Origin: Chloroflexota bacterium
GTDB lineage: Bacteria > Chloroflexota > UBA11872 > VXOZ01
Direction: 5' to 3'
DNA: 64,000 bases
Assembly: GCA_012270555.1 (NCBI GenBank)
Contig: JAAXIC010000013.1
Span: forward strand, 17,572-81,571
Shown here: one piece after another, positions 27,903 to 36,064 of the stretch
Layout: the number at the start of each line of letters is the position of its first letter
How positions within the stretch are numbered: position 1 is the stretch's first letter
Made by a program: the position numbers and the translations under genes
The notes under the pieces: generated by a model
Told to the model about the DNA's origin: nothing
Database searches by the model: none
Seen by the model: the letters and a program-made list of their open reading frames with translations, nothing else

Positions 27903-27937
27903 CATAGTAGATGTTGTTCTCATCTACTATGAAGAAT
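27897..27937. repeat. perfect 17-bp inverted repeat
   Basis: ATTCTTCATAGTAGATG (27897-27913) and its exact complement (27921-27937) enclose a seven-base loop. It directly follows and slightly overlaps the putative terminator and precedes the decayed repeat copy. AT-rich arms and no T-tract make a second terminator less likely; it may mark a rearrangement or mobile-element scar. Confidence 0.7.
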
Positions 27938-27939
27938 AT

Positions 27940-28117
27940 GATGGGCCGAAATGGGGCGAGGGTTGTGGAGGTGGTGGCTGTACTGGCTATCAACTTAGCG
28001 TCACTACCGTTTGGAGGTATGGCGCCTCATTACAAGATTTATAGGAGATACTCCTACTATAACCACCTATACAGTGGCATCCGTCTGATGACGACCGCAC
28101 GCTGCGTGACGGCGTGA
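27940..28117 (+). pseudogene. decayed partial copy of the Cys-rich repeat
   Basis: Translation gives GPKWGEGCGGGGCTGYQLSV in one frame and LYRRYSYYNHLYSG in the next. Read across the frame change near 28035, this follows the first repeat of the upstream gene (SGSCGSGGCGEV ... VYRRYSCYNDVDCG), with several cysteines lost. There is no start codon with a ribosome site and no intact frame, so this is a remnant of a duplicated repeat or of a second gene. Confidence 0.65.
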
Positions 28118-28150
28118 CTCGGCAGGAGTGCGTCCAAGTGGCTATGAAGC

Positions 28151-28188
28151 GCTTTAGATTCCTCGTCGCTCCGCTCCTCGGAGTGACA
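28151..28188 (+). repeat. dispersed 38-base intergenic repeat, copy 1
   Basis: GCTTTAGATTCCTCGTCGCT and the 18 bases after it recur at 30239-30276 with one mismatch. This copy lacks the opposing inverted end seen in copy 2, so it appears to be a partial element. Confidence 0.75.
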
Positions 28189-28354
28189 TTAAATGCCCAC
28201 AGAACCTAGTATTAGTCTCCCATAGAACTTGCCGCCACTCGGCCTAGTGCCCATTGCTTTGCTTTCCCGTGCACCCCGTAAGTCCCCAGGTGGGGCGATC
28301 AGGGAAACCCCGATTTGCATATCTCGGGATGATTCGCTGGCGTCCTGAGTCCTC

Positions 28355-28383
28355 TTGACGAGCGTGAAGTATGCCGATAAAAT
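28355..28383 (+). promoter_or_regulatory. sigma70 promoter candidate for binding protein B
   Basis: TTGACG (28355-28360), a 17-base spacer and TAAAAT (28378-28383), five of six matches in each hexamer. The ATG at 28442 is 58 bases downstream of the -10. Confidence 0.7.
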
Positions 28384-28441
28384 CAAGTCCGTATCAACGA
28401 GAGGCTGAATGGGCCACAGTAATTCACTGGGAGGAATACCC

Positions 28442-29851
28442 ATGGAGTCTTTGGAAGAACGCAAAGGCCTCAGCAGGCGCAGCTTGCTCGCAGGCATAGG
28501 TCTTGGCACGGCTGGCGCTTTGCTCGCCGCGGCGTGCGGTGGCGCGGCAGCGCCGGCGATGGAAGAGCAGGCCGAGGAAGCGGAAGCTCCCAAGGCCGAG
28601 GAAGAGATGAAGCAGGCCGAGGAAGCCAAGCCGGTGCAGTTCCTGCATTGGTGGATTCCGCGCATCGACCAGAATGGCTTTACGCCCTGGGCCTTGGAAG
28701 AGTTTACGAATCGCACCGGCATTCCGGTGGAGGACGTGGGCCGGGACCCCATTGAGCCCGTACGCCAGCACTTCCGCACCACCATCGCGGCCGGTACGCC
28801 GGTGGACGTGTCCTTCAATTCCATCATCTGGGCCCGCGACCATTGGGACTTAGGCATCTTGATGGATTACTCGCCGTACCTGACGCAGTACCCGGAACTG
28901 CAGGACGATAAGTTCTTCGAGGCTTCGCACCAGTTCCGCCAGGCGGAAGGCGCGACGTTCGGTATTCCCGTGATGGGGCCGGAGTCGACGTCGATCGTCG
29001 TCAACGGCCAGTTGCTCCTCGACGCCGGCCTCGACGAGAATGGCGGAGACATCAATAACTGGACCGAGTTGGTCGAGGCCGCCCGTGCCATGACCAAGAA
29101 GGAAGGCAACGACGTCTCCGTCTCCGGTTTCTTGCTGCCAAACGGTGTTGGCGGCCTCTCGCGCTGGGCAGGGTGGGTGCTCACGACGGGCACCGGTGCC
29201 TACGATGCTGAGCAATTCAAGGCGCAGTACAATACCGAGCAGGCGCGGGATACGCTGCAGTTCCTCTTCGACCTCTGGAACAAAGAGGAAATCAGCGCCA
29301 AGAATGAGGAAGGCGGCCCCGTGCCCGATCACTACAAATTGCTGCAGGCCAACCAGGCCGGCATGCACCACGATATTAGCTCAACACCGACCTTGCGCTA
29401 CTTCTCCGTGCCGCGCGACTTCAAGTATTGGCAGATCGGTTTCCCGGCCCATGATGGCGCGGACGGCCAGTTCGCCACCTCGTCGTGGATGAACCCGGTG
29501 GTAACGCCGCTCGGCGCGGGCAACCCGGACGGGGCGGTTGAGTTCATCAACTGGTTCTGCGGGCTTGAGGTAGCAATTGTCAGGCTTGAGCTGATCAAGA
29601 CGGTCGCGCCACGGCACGACTTCTTTGCCGATCCAGCGTGGACCCAAGGTTACACCGACCAGCCGGTGCTCAAGACAATTGAAGACCTTGCCAATCTACC
29701 AGGCGTCTACCCCTACCGCCGCTTCTTGAAGCAGAATTCCGAGATTCGACCGATGCTTGACGATGCGGTCATGGGCAAGATCGAAATCGCCACCGCCTTG
29801 GCGCAGGCCGACGAGCGCGCCAACCAGATCCTCAACGAGGCGGCAGAGTAG
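28442..29851 (+). CDS. extracellular solute-binding lipoprotein, ABC-type (paralogue B)
   Basis: This 469-residue protein is exactly the same length as the protein at 25314-26723 and is highly similar throughout, including the identical acidic linker. The N-terminus carries LSRRSLLAG (Tat motif) and LAAAC (lipobox). ATG at 28442 has GGGAGGA six bases upstream; the frame upstream to 28409 is not needed. It has its own promoter and terminator. Differences cluster in surface segments (for example HKIEVNKAVSPRLD in A against VRLELIKTVAPRHD here), which could change ligand preference. No permease or ATPase genes adjoin. Confidence 0.95.
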   Translation: MESLEERKGLSRRSLLAGIGLGTAGALLAAACGGAAAPAMEEQAEEAEAPKAEEEMKQAEEAKPVQFLHWWIPRIDQNGFTPWALEEFTNRTGIPVEDVGRDPIEPVRQHFRTTIAAGTPVDVSFNSIIWARDHWDLGILMDYSPYLTQYPELQDDKFFEASHQFRQAEGATFGIPVMGPESTSIVVNGQLLLDAGLDENGGDINNWTELVEAARAMTKKEGNDVSVSGFLLPNGVGGLSRWAGWVLTTGTGAYDAEQFKAQYNTEQARDTLQFLFDLWNKEEISAKNEEGGPVPDHYKLLQANQAGMHHDISSTPTLRYFSVPRDFKYWQIGFPAHDGADGQFATSSWMNPVVTPLGAGNPDGAVEFINWFCGLEVAIVRLELIKTVAPRHDFFADPAWTQGYTDQPVLKTIEDLANLPGVYPYRRFLKQNSEIRPMLDDAVMGKIEIATALAQADERANQILNEAAE

Positions 29852-29892
29852 GCATTTGCCGATACACTGCTAGGCAATTTGGCGATAAAGAG

Positions 29893-29922
29893 AGGAGGCG
29901 CACAATTGTGCGCCTCCTTTTC
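29893..29922 (+). terminator. rho-independent terminator after binding protein B
   Basis: The 26-base perfect palindrome 29893-29918 (arms AGGAGGCGCAC / GTGCGCCTCCT around AATT) runs into TTTTCTT. It lies 42 bases after the stop. Confidence 0.85.
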
Positions 29923-29982
29923 TTGTATTGTGCTGCATTCGGCAGCAATCCCATGGTGCGGAAACCCTCCAGCAGGATCGTC

Positions 29983-30002
29983 ATTCCGGCTAAAGCCGGA
30001 AT
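29983..30002. repeat. short hairpin repeat ATTCCGGC-TAAA-GCCGGAAT
   Basis: Eight-bp perfect stem with a four-base loop, embedded in GTCATTCC...GGAATCC context. A sister sequence with arms ATTCCCGC/GCGGGAA lies at 51416-51433. It belongs to a type of intergenic hairpin repeat common in bacterial genomes. Confidence 0.65.
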
Positions 30003-30172
30003 CCAGAAGTGCGTGGGAAGTGCGGGGCTGCACGTCGTCACTTCGCTTTCTCCCTTGTCTTGACTCTCAAACTTCCAAAGGGTTAAGGAGTCTGAGTATC
30101 GTCCAATGAGGGAAGGCGATGTATTCGTCTTGCTAAGTGGATTCACGTCAACCAAGTGTAGGCGCAGGCCCG

Positions 30173-30278
30173 ATTGTCACCCCGAGAGGCAGCGAGGGGT
30201 CTAGAGTCCCGCCAACGGTGTCACTGAAACTACAGAACGCTTTAGATTCCTCGTCGCTCCGCTCCTCGGAATGACAAT
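30173..30278. repeat. 106-base MITE-like element, copy 2 of the 38-base repeat
   Basis: Bounded by ATTGTCA (30173-30179) and TGACAAT (30272-30278). The left half (CCCCGAGAGGCAGCGAGGGG) is an imperfect complement of the right half, which contains the 38-base repeat (30239-30276) also found at 28151-28188. There is no coding capacity. The structure suggests a foldback element. Confidence 0.65.
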
Positions 30279-30340
30279 TGGTTGATTTCGTGATACTTGG
30301 AGCGAACAGGTTACTTTAAATGACAGTCTTACCAAGACCC

Positions 30341-31579
30341 CTAGAGCTGCACCCAATCCCCCTCCTGCACCACCACGCGGCCGCTGCGCATCACCGCCCG
30401 CACGTCGGTCAAGGATTCGATACGGTCGGCAACGTCCCCATTCAGCAGCACCAGGTCCGCAAACTTGCCGGTCTCAATCGTCCCGATCTCATCCTGGAGC
30501 CACATCCCCTCAGCCGCGCGGCCGGTGACACGGAAGATGACCTCTACCGGGTCCAGCTTGAGCGTATGCCGCGCCTGCACGAGCCGCTGCGGCCAATTCG
30601 CGATGTTGCGACCGCAGTGGTCGCTGGAGAAGTACGACTTGCACCCGCGCCGCTCCATATCGCGAATCAAGTCGAACCGGTAGTTCACCTCGCCCGGCCC
30701 TTCCCAGCCCAACACCTTACCGTCTCGTTCGGCGATGGGCACCAAAGTGGCAAAGACATTCAAATCAACGAAGATTCCCTTCTCCCCCGCCTCCTGCGCC
30801 ACCTCCGGCACGTATTCAATCGTTCCTTCTTCCGATCCCAGCCAGTTGCAGTGCGCGAGGGCATCCACACCCGCGCGCACGGAGTTGATGATGCCCTCAG
30901 TGGGATTCACGTGGGCAACGACGCGCTTGCGCAGCCGGTGGGCGTCTTCCACCGCCACACGCATTTCTTCCTCCGAGTACTGCGCGCGGTAGCGGTTGGT
31001 AGGCGGATCGGAGGCCCCGCCCGTGGCCATGATCTTGATAAAGTCCACGCCTCGGTAAACAAGCTTGCGAATGGCTACCTTGATTTCGTCGGCGTTGTCC
31101 GCAAGCTCCTCAATGCCCAGATAGTGGCCGTGCCCTGCCGTCGTCGTGATGCTGGGTCCTGCAGCCAGAATGCGCGGACCAACCGCAGCGCCCTCATTGA
31201 TCGCATCGCGCACGTAGAGCAACGAATCGCCAACACTGCCGCAATCGCCCAAGGTTGTGATGCCTGCCGCCATGGCCTCCCGGGCGGCTTGCAACGTATA
31301 GAGCACAATTGCTTCTTGCGGCGGGCTAGTGCGCGGATATGACGTATATTCGAGATTGTCGAGGGTGAGGTGGGCATGCCCGTCGATCATGCCCGGAATG
31401 AGAGAAGCGCCCGCGCCGTCGATTTCGTCCCAATCCGAGCGGTCAGGGAACGCCGCATCAAGCTCTTGCCGTGAACCGGCAAAGACAATCCGCTCATCTT
31501 CTATCACCACGCAGGCATTGCGTCGGGCCTCGCTGCCGGTACCATCGACCAATACGTCCGGGCAGATTAACGTCGGCAT
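30341..31579 (-). CDS. metal-dependent amidohydrolase (imidazolonepropionase/prolidase-like)
   Basis: This 412-residue protein of the amidohydrolase superfamily is cytoplasmic. Metal ligands are visible as DGHAHL (HxH) near residue 67, the probable carboxylated Lys in DFIKIMATGG, then VVAHVN and ALAHCNW for the two later histidines. The N-terminal (LICPDVLVDGTG) and C-terminal (GTIETGKFADLVLLNGD) beta-sandwich strands are typical. Members hydrolyse cyclic amides, peptides or pesticides, and the substrate cannot be set here. The GGAGAG Shine-Dalgarno supports the ATG at 31579. Confidence 0.93.
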   Translation of the reverse strand: MPTLICPDVLVDGTGSEARRNACVVIEDERIVFAGSRQELDAAFPDRSDWDEIDGAGASLIPGMIDGHAHLTLDNLEYTSYPRTSPPQEAIVLYTLQAAREAMAAGITTLGDCGSVGDSLLYVRDAINEGAAVGPRILAAGPSITTTAGHGHYLGIEELADNADEIKVAIRKLVYRGVDFIKIMATGGASDPPTNRYRAQYSEEEMRVAVEDAHRLRKRVVAHVNPTEGIINSVRAGVDALAHCNWLGSEEGTIEYVPEVAQEAGEKGIFVDLNVFATLVPIAERDGKVLGWEGPGEVNYRFDLIRDMERRGCKSYFSSDHCGRNIANWPQRLVQARHTLKLDPVEVIFRVTGRAAEGMWLQDEIGTIETGKFADLVLLNGDVADRIESLTDVRAVMRSGRVVVQEGDWVQL

Positions 31580-31814
31580 GGTGCTCTCTCCTCGTCCAGG
31601 GTGGCGTCGGTGTTCTTATGAAACGTTGGATGCCACTCTAGTGTATGGTATCTCCAGGATTTGCACACCGGGCCCTACGGGACTTCTAGTCCTCACGGCG
31701 CTCGCAAATCTATGTCCCAAAGCAGCGCAACCCTAGCGCGATCAAGCGACTCTCCAGGAGTTTCAGAGTGGCGCAAGGCAGAACTACAGCATCAACAGAG
31801 AGGATTCCTCCGTA

Positions 31815-32957
31815 ATGTCCGCAGCAAGTTTGACCGATCCTCATTCTGTCGGCATGGATCCGGCGCAGCTTGAGCGCGCCTTCACGCTCATGGAAGGTTG
31901 GACGGAGAGCGGCTTCATGCCCGCCGCTGTCTTGCACGTGGCCCGGCATGGGAAGACCGTCGCGCATCGCGCCTTTGGGCGAATCTCTGTTACACCAGGC
32001 GGACCACCAGCCGAAACAGGCAGCATCTTCATCATCGCTTCCATCACGAAGCCGACAACATACACGGCGCTGCTCCGGCTGGTCGATGAAGGCATTGTCA
32101 GTCTCAGCGACCCGGTCGCGCGCTTCATTCCTGAGTTTGCCGGAGAGACCTCAACAAATGCGCCGGATCGGAATGCGGTTCAGATTCGTCACATAATGAC
32201 GCACACGTCCGGCCTGCCGGACATGGTGCCGAATAACGTCTTGCTGCGCCGCCAGCATGCGCCATTTGCAACGTTCATCGAGCACATTTGCCGGGTGCCC
32301 CTGCTCTTTGCGCCGGGCACAAACATCTCCTACCAGAGCGCGGGCACGGCGCTGGCGGCTGAAATCGTGCAACGTGTGCGCGGGAAGCCACTGAGAGAGG
32401 TCTTGGCTGCCGAGGTATTCGCGCCACTGGGCATGAATGATACAACCCTGGGCTGGAATCCTGAGAGAGAAGCGCGCATTGTGGAAGCAACCCAGCCGTC
32501 GCACCTTGGGGGTTCCGACTACGATCACAATAGCCTGTACTGGCGCGAATTCGGCGCGCCGTGGGGCGGTCTCTTTTCCACAGTGGGTGACATCAACCGC
32601 TTCATTGAGATGTACCGCAACGGCGGCTCGCTGGATGGCGCACGCATACTCAGCCCGGCAACCGCCGCCGCCATGCTGAGCGACCAGACTGACGCCATGC
32701 CCGGCATACCCGCAGCCAAGAATCTCGAGGAAGGCTGGGGACTGGGCTTTCGCCTCTATCGTCGCGCCAATCCCCAGTATTTTGGCGACCTGCTCTCCCC
32801 CGGATCGTTCGGCCATACCGGCTCCACCGGCACGTTTGCCTGGTGCGATCCGAGCAAAGCGCTCACCGCCGTCTTCTTCTGCAACCAACTCCACGAGCGA
32901 GTCCAGCACGAATTCCAAGTGCTGAGCAACGCAATCGCCGCTGCCGTGCGCGACTAA
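31815..32957 (+). CDS. serine beta-lactamase-family hydrolase (class C-like esterase)
   Basis: This 380-residue protein has no signal peptide, so it is a cytoplasmic esterase-type member rather than an antibiotic-resistance beta-lactamase. The nucleophile motif SxxK is ASITKPTT near residue 75, the Tyr motif is SYQSAGTAL near 173, and the third motif is FGHTGSTGTF near residue 333 (HTG in place of KTG). Such proteins act as esterases, D-aminopeptidases or transesterases. It is divergent from the amidohydrolase gene. Confidence 0.9.
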   Translation: MSAASLTDPHSVGMDPAQLERAFTLMEGWTESGFMPAAVLHVARHGKTVAHRAFGRISVTPGGPPAETGSIFIIASITKPTTYTALLRLVDEGIVSLSDPVARFIPEFAGETSTNAPDRNAVQIRHIMTHTSGLPDMVPNNVLLRRQHAPFATFIEHICRVPLLFAPGTNISYQSAGTALAAEIVQRVRGKPLREVLAAEVFAPLGMNDTTLGWNPEREARIVEATQPSHLGGSDYDHNSLYWREFGAPWGGLFSTVGDINRFIEMYRNGGSLDGARILSPATAAAMLSDQTDAMPGIPAAKNLEEGWGLGFRLYRRANPQYFGDLLSPGSFGHTGSTGTFAWCDPSKALTAVFFCNQLHERVQHEFQVLSNAIAAAVRD

Positions 32958-32985
32958 CTCCCAAAGATAGGACAGACGACCGAAA

Positions 32986-33031
32986 TTGCGTATCAAATAA
33001 CCTATGGAGTAATATTTAAGCATATACGCAA
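32986..33031. promoter_or_regulatory. candidate operator upstream of the ArsR-type gene
   Basis: TTGCGTAT (32986-32993) and ATACGCAA (33024-33031) form a perfect inverted repeat 30 bases apart, with AAATA/TATTT nested inside. It sits 22 bases before the regulator start and is markedly AT-rich. ArsR/SmtB repressors usually bind AT-rich inverted repeats near their own promoter. Confidence 0.4.
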
Positions 33032-33053
33032 ATGATGAAGTATGGAGCAGGCT

Positions 33054-33455
33054 ATGTCTCAAGATCGCACCCTTGATGCTTGTCTCGACGATACCCTTCA
33101 TCCTGAAAAAGCCGCGAAAGTGCTCACCACGCTCTTGCGTGACGACCAGTTCGAGGACCTTGCCGCCTACTTCCGGGTGTTAGGAGAGCCGAGCCGCGTC
33201 AGGCTGCTCCACTGCCTGCTCGATGCCGAGCTCTGCGTCTGCGATCTTGCCGCGCTTTCCAACCTCTCCGTTGCCGCAACGTCGCAACACCTGCGCACGC
33301 TGCGCAATTTGCATCTGGTAAAGCGCCGGCGGGAAGGAAAAGTCATGTGGTACAGCCTTGCCGACGAACACATCCGCAGCCTGCTCTTCATCACGCAAGA
33401 ACATCTCGCCCATGCGCAGCCAAGAGCGGCGGCAAGACCTGTAGAGGTGAGTTGA
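33054..33455 (+). CDS. ArsR/SmtB-family metal-sensing repressor
   Basis: This ~133-residue winged-helix regulator has the ELCVCDLAALSNLSVAATSQHLRTL helix-turn-helix core near residues 60-85, including the alpha3-type CVCD metal motif used by ArsR/CadC/SmtB-type sensors. Further His residues near the C-terminus (EHIR, EHLAHAQ) could add an alpha5 zinc site. It lies 7 bases ahead of a P1B-type ATPase and almost certainly represses it until zinc, cadmium or lead is present. ATG at 33054 has GGAG at good spacing; ATG at 33042 is the alternative. Confidence 0.93.
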   Translation: MSQDRTLDACLDDTLHPEKAAKVLTTLLRDDQFEDLAAYFRVLGEPSRVRLLHCLLDAELCVCDLAALSNLSVAATSQHLRTLRNLHLVKRRREGKVMWYSLADEHIRSLLFITQEHLAHAQPRAAARPVEVS

Positions 33456-33462
33456 TAGTGCC

Positions 33463-35400
33463 GTGACTCACGATCATGTCCATGACCACGGGAACTCATC
33501 ACACCGCCTGTTTGCGGAGACCGGCACGCGCCTTACGCTTGCCTCCGGGGTGCTTCTGCTCGCAGGAATTGCATCCACCCTCGCCTCCGCTCCAGACATA
33601 GTTCAGACGTCGCTCTACCTTGCCGCCATTCTGGTGGGCGGCGGGCCTATTGTGCGCGAGGCTTGGGAAGCGCTCATCGAGCATCGGCGACTCTCTATCG
33701 ATGCGCTGGTAGTGGTTGCCGTCATCGGAGCGGCCATCTTGGGGCAATGGTGGGAAGCGGCGGCGGTGGTCTTTCTCTTCTCATTCAGCGAAATGCTGGA
33801 AGAGTTTACGCTCGATCGAGCGCACAATGCCATCAACGCCTTGATGGAGCTCTCCCCGGAAGAGGCCCGCATCAAAGTGGATGGGCGGGAGTCAACAGTC
33901 TCCGTTGAAAGTGTCGCGGTTGGCGCGACCGTGGTGGTTCGTCCCGGTGAACGTGTGCCCGTGGATGGTGAAGTGGTCGTCGGCCAATCGACCATTGACC
34001 AATCCGCGATCACAGGTGAGAGCGCTCCGGTTGCCAAGACAAGCGGCGACAGTGTCTTTGCCGGCACCATCAACCAGCAAGGGTACCTGGAGATTGCCGC
34101 CACGCGGCCGTCAACAGACAATGCCATTGCCCGCATCGTGCGCCTTGTGGAGGAAGCACAGCAAGAGAAGGCGCCAACCGCCCAATTCATCGACCGCTTT
34201 GCGGCCTATTACACGCCCGGGATCGTCGTGCTTGCTTTCCTGGTTGCCACTATCCCGTGGCTGGCATTCGAGCAGCCGCTGGCAGAGTGGGTATACCGCG
34301 GGCTTGTGCTGCTGCTTGTCGGCTGCCCCTGCGCGCTCGTCATATCCACGCCAATATCCATTGTGGCTGCCATTGCCCGCTCCGCGCGGTCCGGCGTGCT
34401 CATGAAGAGTGGCGCAGTCTTGGAGCTGATCGGACAAGCCAAGGTCATGGCCTTTGACAAGACAGGCACCCTCACACGCGGACAGCCTGAAGTCACCGAC
34501 GTCATCGCGGCGGAAGGCTTCAGCGAAACGGACATAATCCAGATGGCCGACAGGCTGGAGCACCGCTCCGAGCATCAACTCGCCGCCGCGATTCTGCGGC
34601 GCGCGGGGCACACTGATACGGAAGAAGACAGCGGCCACACCCACACGGAGGAAATCCAGGACTTTGAAGCCATTGCCGGACGCGGCGTGCGCGCGCGCGT
34701 TGACGGCACCGTGTACGTCTGCGGCAGTCCGGACTTCCTCAGTTCAATCGGCTACGACCTCGTCTCTTATCAAGAGACGATCGCGGCATTGCAGGGAGCC
34801 GGCAAGACCGCCCTCTTGGTTGCCCAGGATAAGCAGGTCGCGGGCGTGATCGCCACCATGGATATCCTGCGGCCTGAGGCGGAACCCACACTGCGCGCAA
34901 TCAACGACATGGGCATTTCGCACATGGTCATGCTCACGGGCGACAGTCAACCGACGGCTACGGCAATCGCGCGGCAGCTTCCCGTGCGCGACGTTTCCGC
35001 GGAGCTGCTGCCCTGGCAGAAGCTGGTCGCGATCCAAGACCTCGTGAAAGCCCACGGCAATGTGCTCATGGTGGGCGACGGCGTAAATGACGCTCCGGCC
35101 CTCGCCAGCGCTACCGCCGGCATCGCTCTGGGAGGCGCAGGGGCCGACGTGGCCTTGGAGACCGCGGACGTGGTGCTGATGGGTGACGATCTCAGCAAGA
35201 TTCCTACCGCTCTCCAACTGAGCCGGCGAACTATGACGGTGATAAAGCAGAACATCACCTTCTCATTGGGTATCAAACTGCTGGTGCTGGTGCTTACACT
35301 GTTTGGGTTGACCTACCTTTGGATGGCAATTCTGGCGGACGTTGGCGCGACTATTCTGGTGGCAGGCAATGGCTTGCGCTTGCTCAGATCTTCGGATTAG
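33463..35400 (+). CDS. heavy-metal-translocating P1B-type ATPase (Zn/Cd/Pb type)
   Basis: This 645-residue metal efflux pump has a His-rich start (MTHDHVHDHG), no CxxC metal-binding domain, TGES (actuator), CPCALVIS in the membrane, DKTGTLT (phosphorylated Asp) and GDGVNDAPAL. A second His-rich stretch (HTDTEEDSGHTHTEE) lies in the nucleotide domain. The CPC motif and the gene order after an ArsR/SmtB regulator fit Zn/Cd/Pb export (P1B-2). The normally invariant HP dipeptide reads SEHQLA, Gln for Pro. The start is GTG at 33463, just after the regulator. Confidence 0.95.
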   Translation: MTHDHVHDHGNSSHRLFAETGTRLTLASGVLLLAGIASTLASAPDIVQTSLYLAAILVGGGPIVREAWEALIEHRRLSIDALVVVAVIGAAILGQWWEAAAVVFLFSFSEMLEEFTLDRAHNAINALMELSPEEARIKVDGRESTVSVESVAVGATVVVRPGERVPVDGEVVVGQSTIDQSAITGESAPVAKTSGDSVFAGTINQQGYLEIAATRPSTDNAIARIVRLVEEAQQEKAPTAQFIDRFAAYYTPGIVVLAFLVATIPWLAFEQPLAEWVYRGLVLLLVGCPCALVISTPISIVAAIARSARSGVLMKSGAVLELIGQAKVMAFDKTGTLTRGQPEVTDVIAAEGFSETDIIQMADRLEHRSEHQLAAAILRRAGHTDTEEDSGHTHTEEIQDFEAIAGRGVRARVDGTVYVCGSPDFLSSIGYDLVSYQETIAALQGAGKTALLVAQDKQVAGVIATMDILRPEAEPTLRAINDMGISHMVMLTGDSQPTATAIARQLPVRDVSAELLPWQKLVAIQDLVKAHGNVLMVGDGVNDAPALASATAGIALGGAGADVALETADVVLMGDDLSKIPTALQLSRRTMTVIKQNITFSLGIKLLVLVLTLFGLTYLWMAILADVGATILVAGNGLRLLRSSD

Positions 35401-35587
35401 TGCAATGCGCCGGGCTTGCTCCGCATGGGACACAGCCAATAACCATACGGCAAGGGTTTGCTCCAATCCGGCCGAGGCGACACAGAATTGGTATTATGGG
35501 TGCAGTCAGCCGGCGTTGCCGCAATCGCGCTTGCCTGCCACAGCCAGGAAGCATTGAGAGAGATTTGAACGCGACATCGGGATCACC

Positions 35588-35995
35588 ATGAGTTCACAAG
35601 CAGAAGGACATCTTGGTCATTCAGACGAAGAATTGAAACGCGCCAGCCAGGGACGCATTGAGGCAGTACTCAGCCTGTTGGATACCGGCGAGCAGCGACT
35701 CTACGTGCTGCACGTGCGTCTGCTGCCGCAGGCCCGCACCCTGCGGCGGCGCTTTCGCGAGGTGGACGCCTTGCGCCTGATGGGCTTCACGCCGCGGCCG
35801 GAATGCCCGTACTTCCCCTATCAGTGCTTCTACGCAGGGTGCTACTACCGTGAGCTTGGTGAGGCGCCGGACGACGCCACGCGCGAGCGCTATGCGGAGA
35901 TCTTCGACAAGTCGCTGGACTCGCTTGCGGAAGCCATCGAGCACATTTTGGCCGGCGCCTGGCTCGCGGAAGAAATCGGACTGCCCTTGAAGTAA
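35588..35995 (+). CDS. conserved-looking hypothetical protein with aromatic-Cys motif
   Basis: Family not recognised. This 135-residue soluble protein is helical at both ends, with a central PECPYFPYQCFYAGCYYREL segment (residues about 76-95) holding three cysteines that could bind metal or form a redox site. It starts 187 bases after the P-type ATPase stop on the same strand, so a link to metal handling is possible but unproven. A candidate extended -10 (TTGGTATTAT) lies near 35488. Confidence 0.6.
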   Translation: MSSQAEGHLGHSDEELKRASQGRIEAVLSLLDTGEQRLYVLHVRLLPQARTLRRRFREVDALRLMGFTPRPECPYFPYQCFYAGCYYRELGEAPDDATRERYAEIFDKSLDSLAEAIEHILAGAWLAEEIGLPLK

Positions 35996-36064
35996 GCTCA
36001 ATCAAGCTGTGAACGGCACCTTCATGCACTGAGACTCATCGCAGGATACAGCTACCGGGCTGCG

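Noticed and set aside
30320..31342. 340-codon rightward frame opposite the amidohydrolase
   Set aside because: Antisense shadow; His-rich composition comes from the complement of conserved coding sequence.
31815..32957. Antibiotic-resistance beta-lactamase
   Set aside because: No signal peptide and an HTG rather than KTG motif; fits the esterase branch of the family.
32151..33101. 316-codon leftward frame opposite the serine hydrolase and regulator start
   Set aside because: No motifs, overlaps two well-supported genes on the plus strand.
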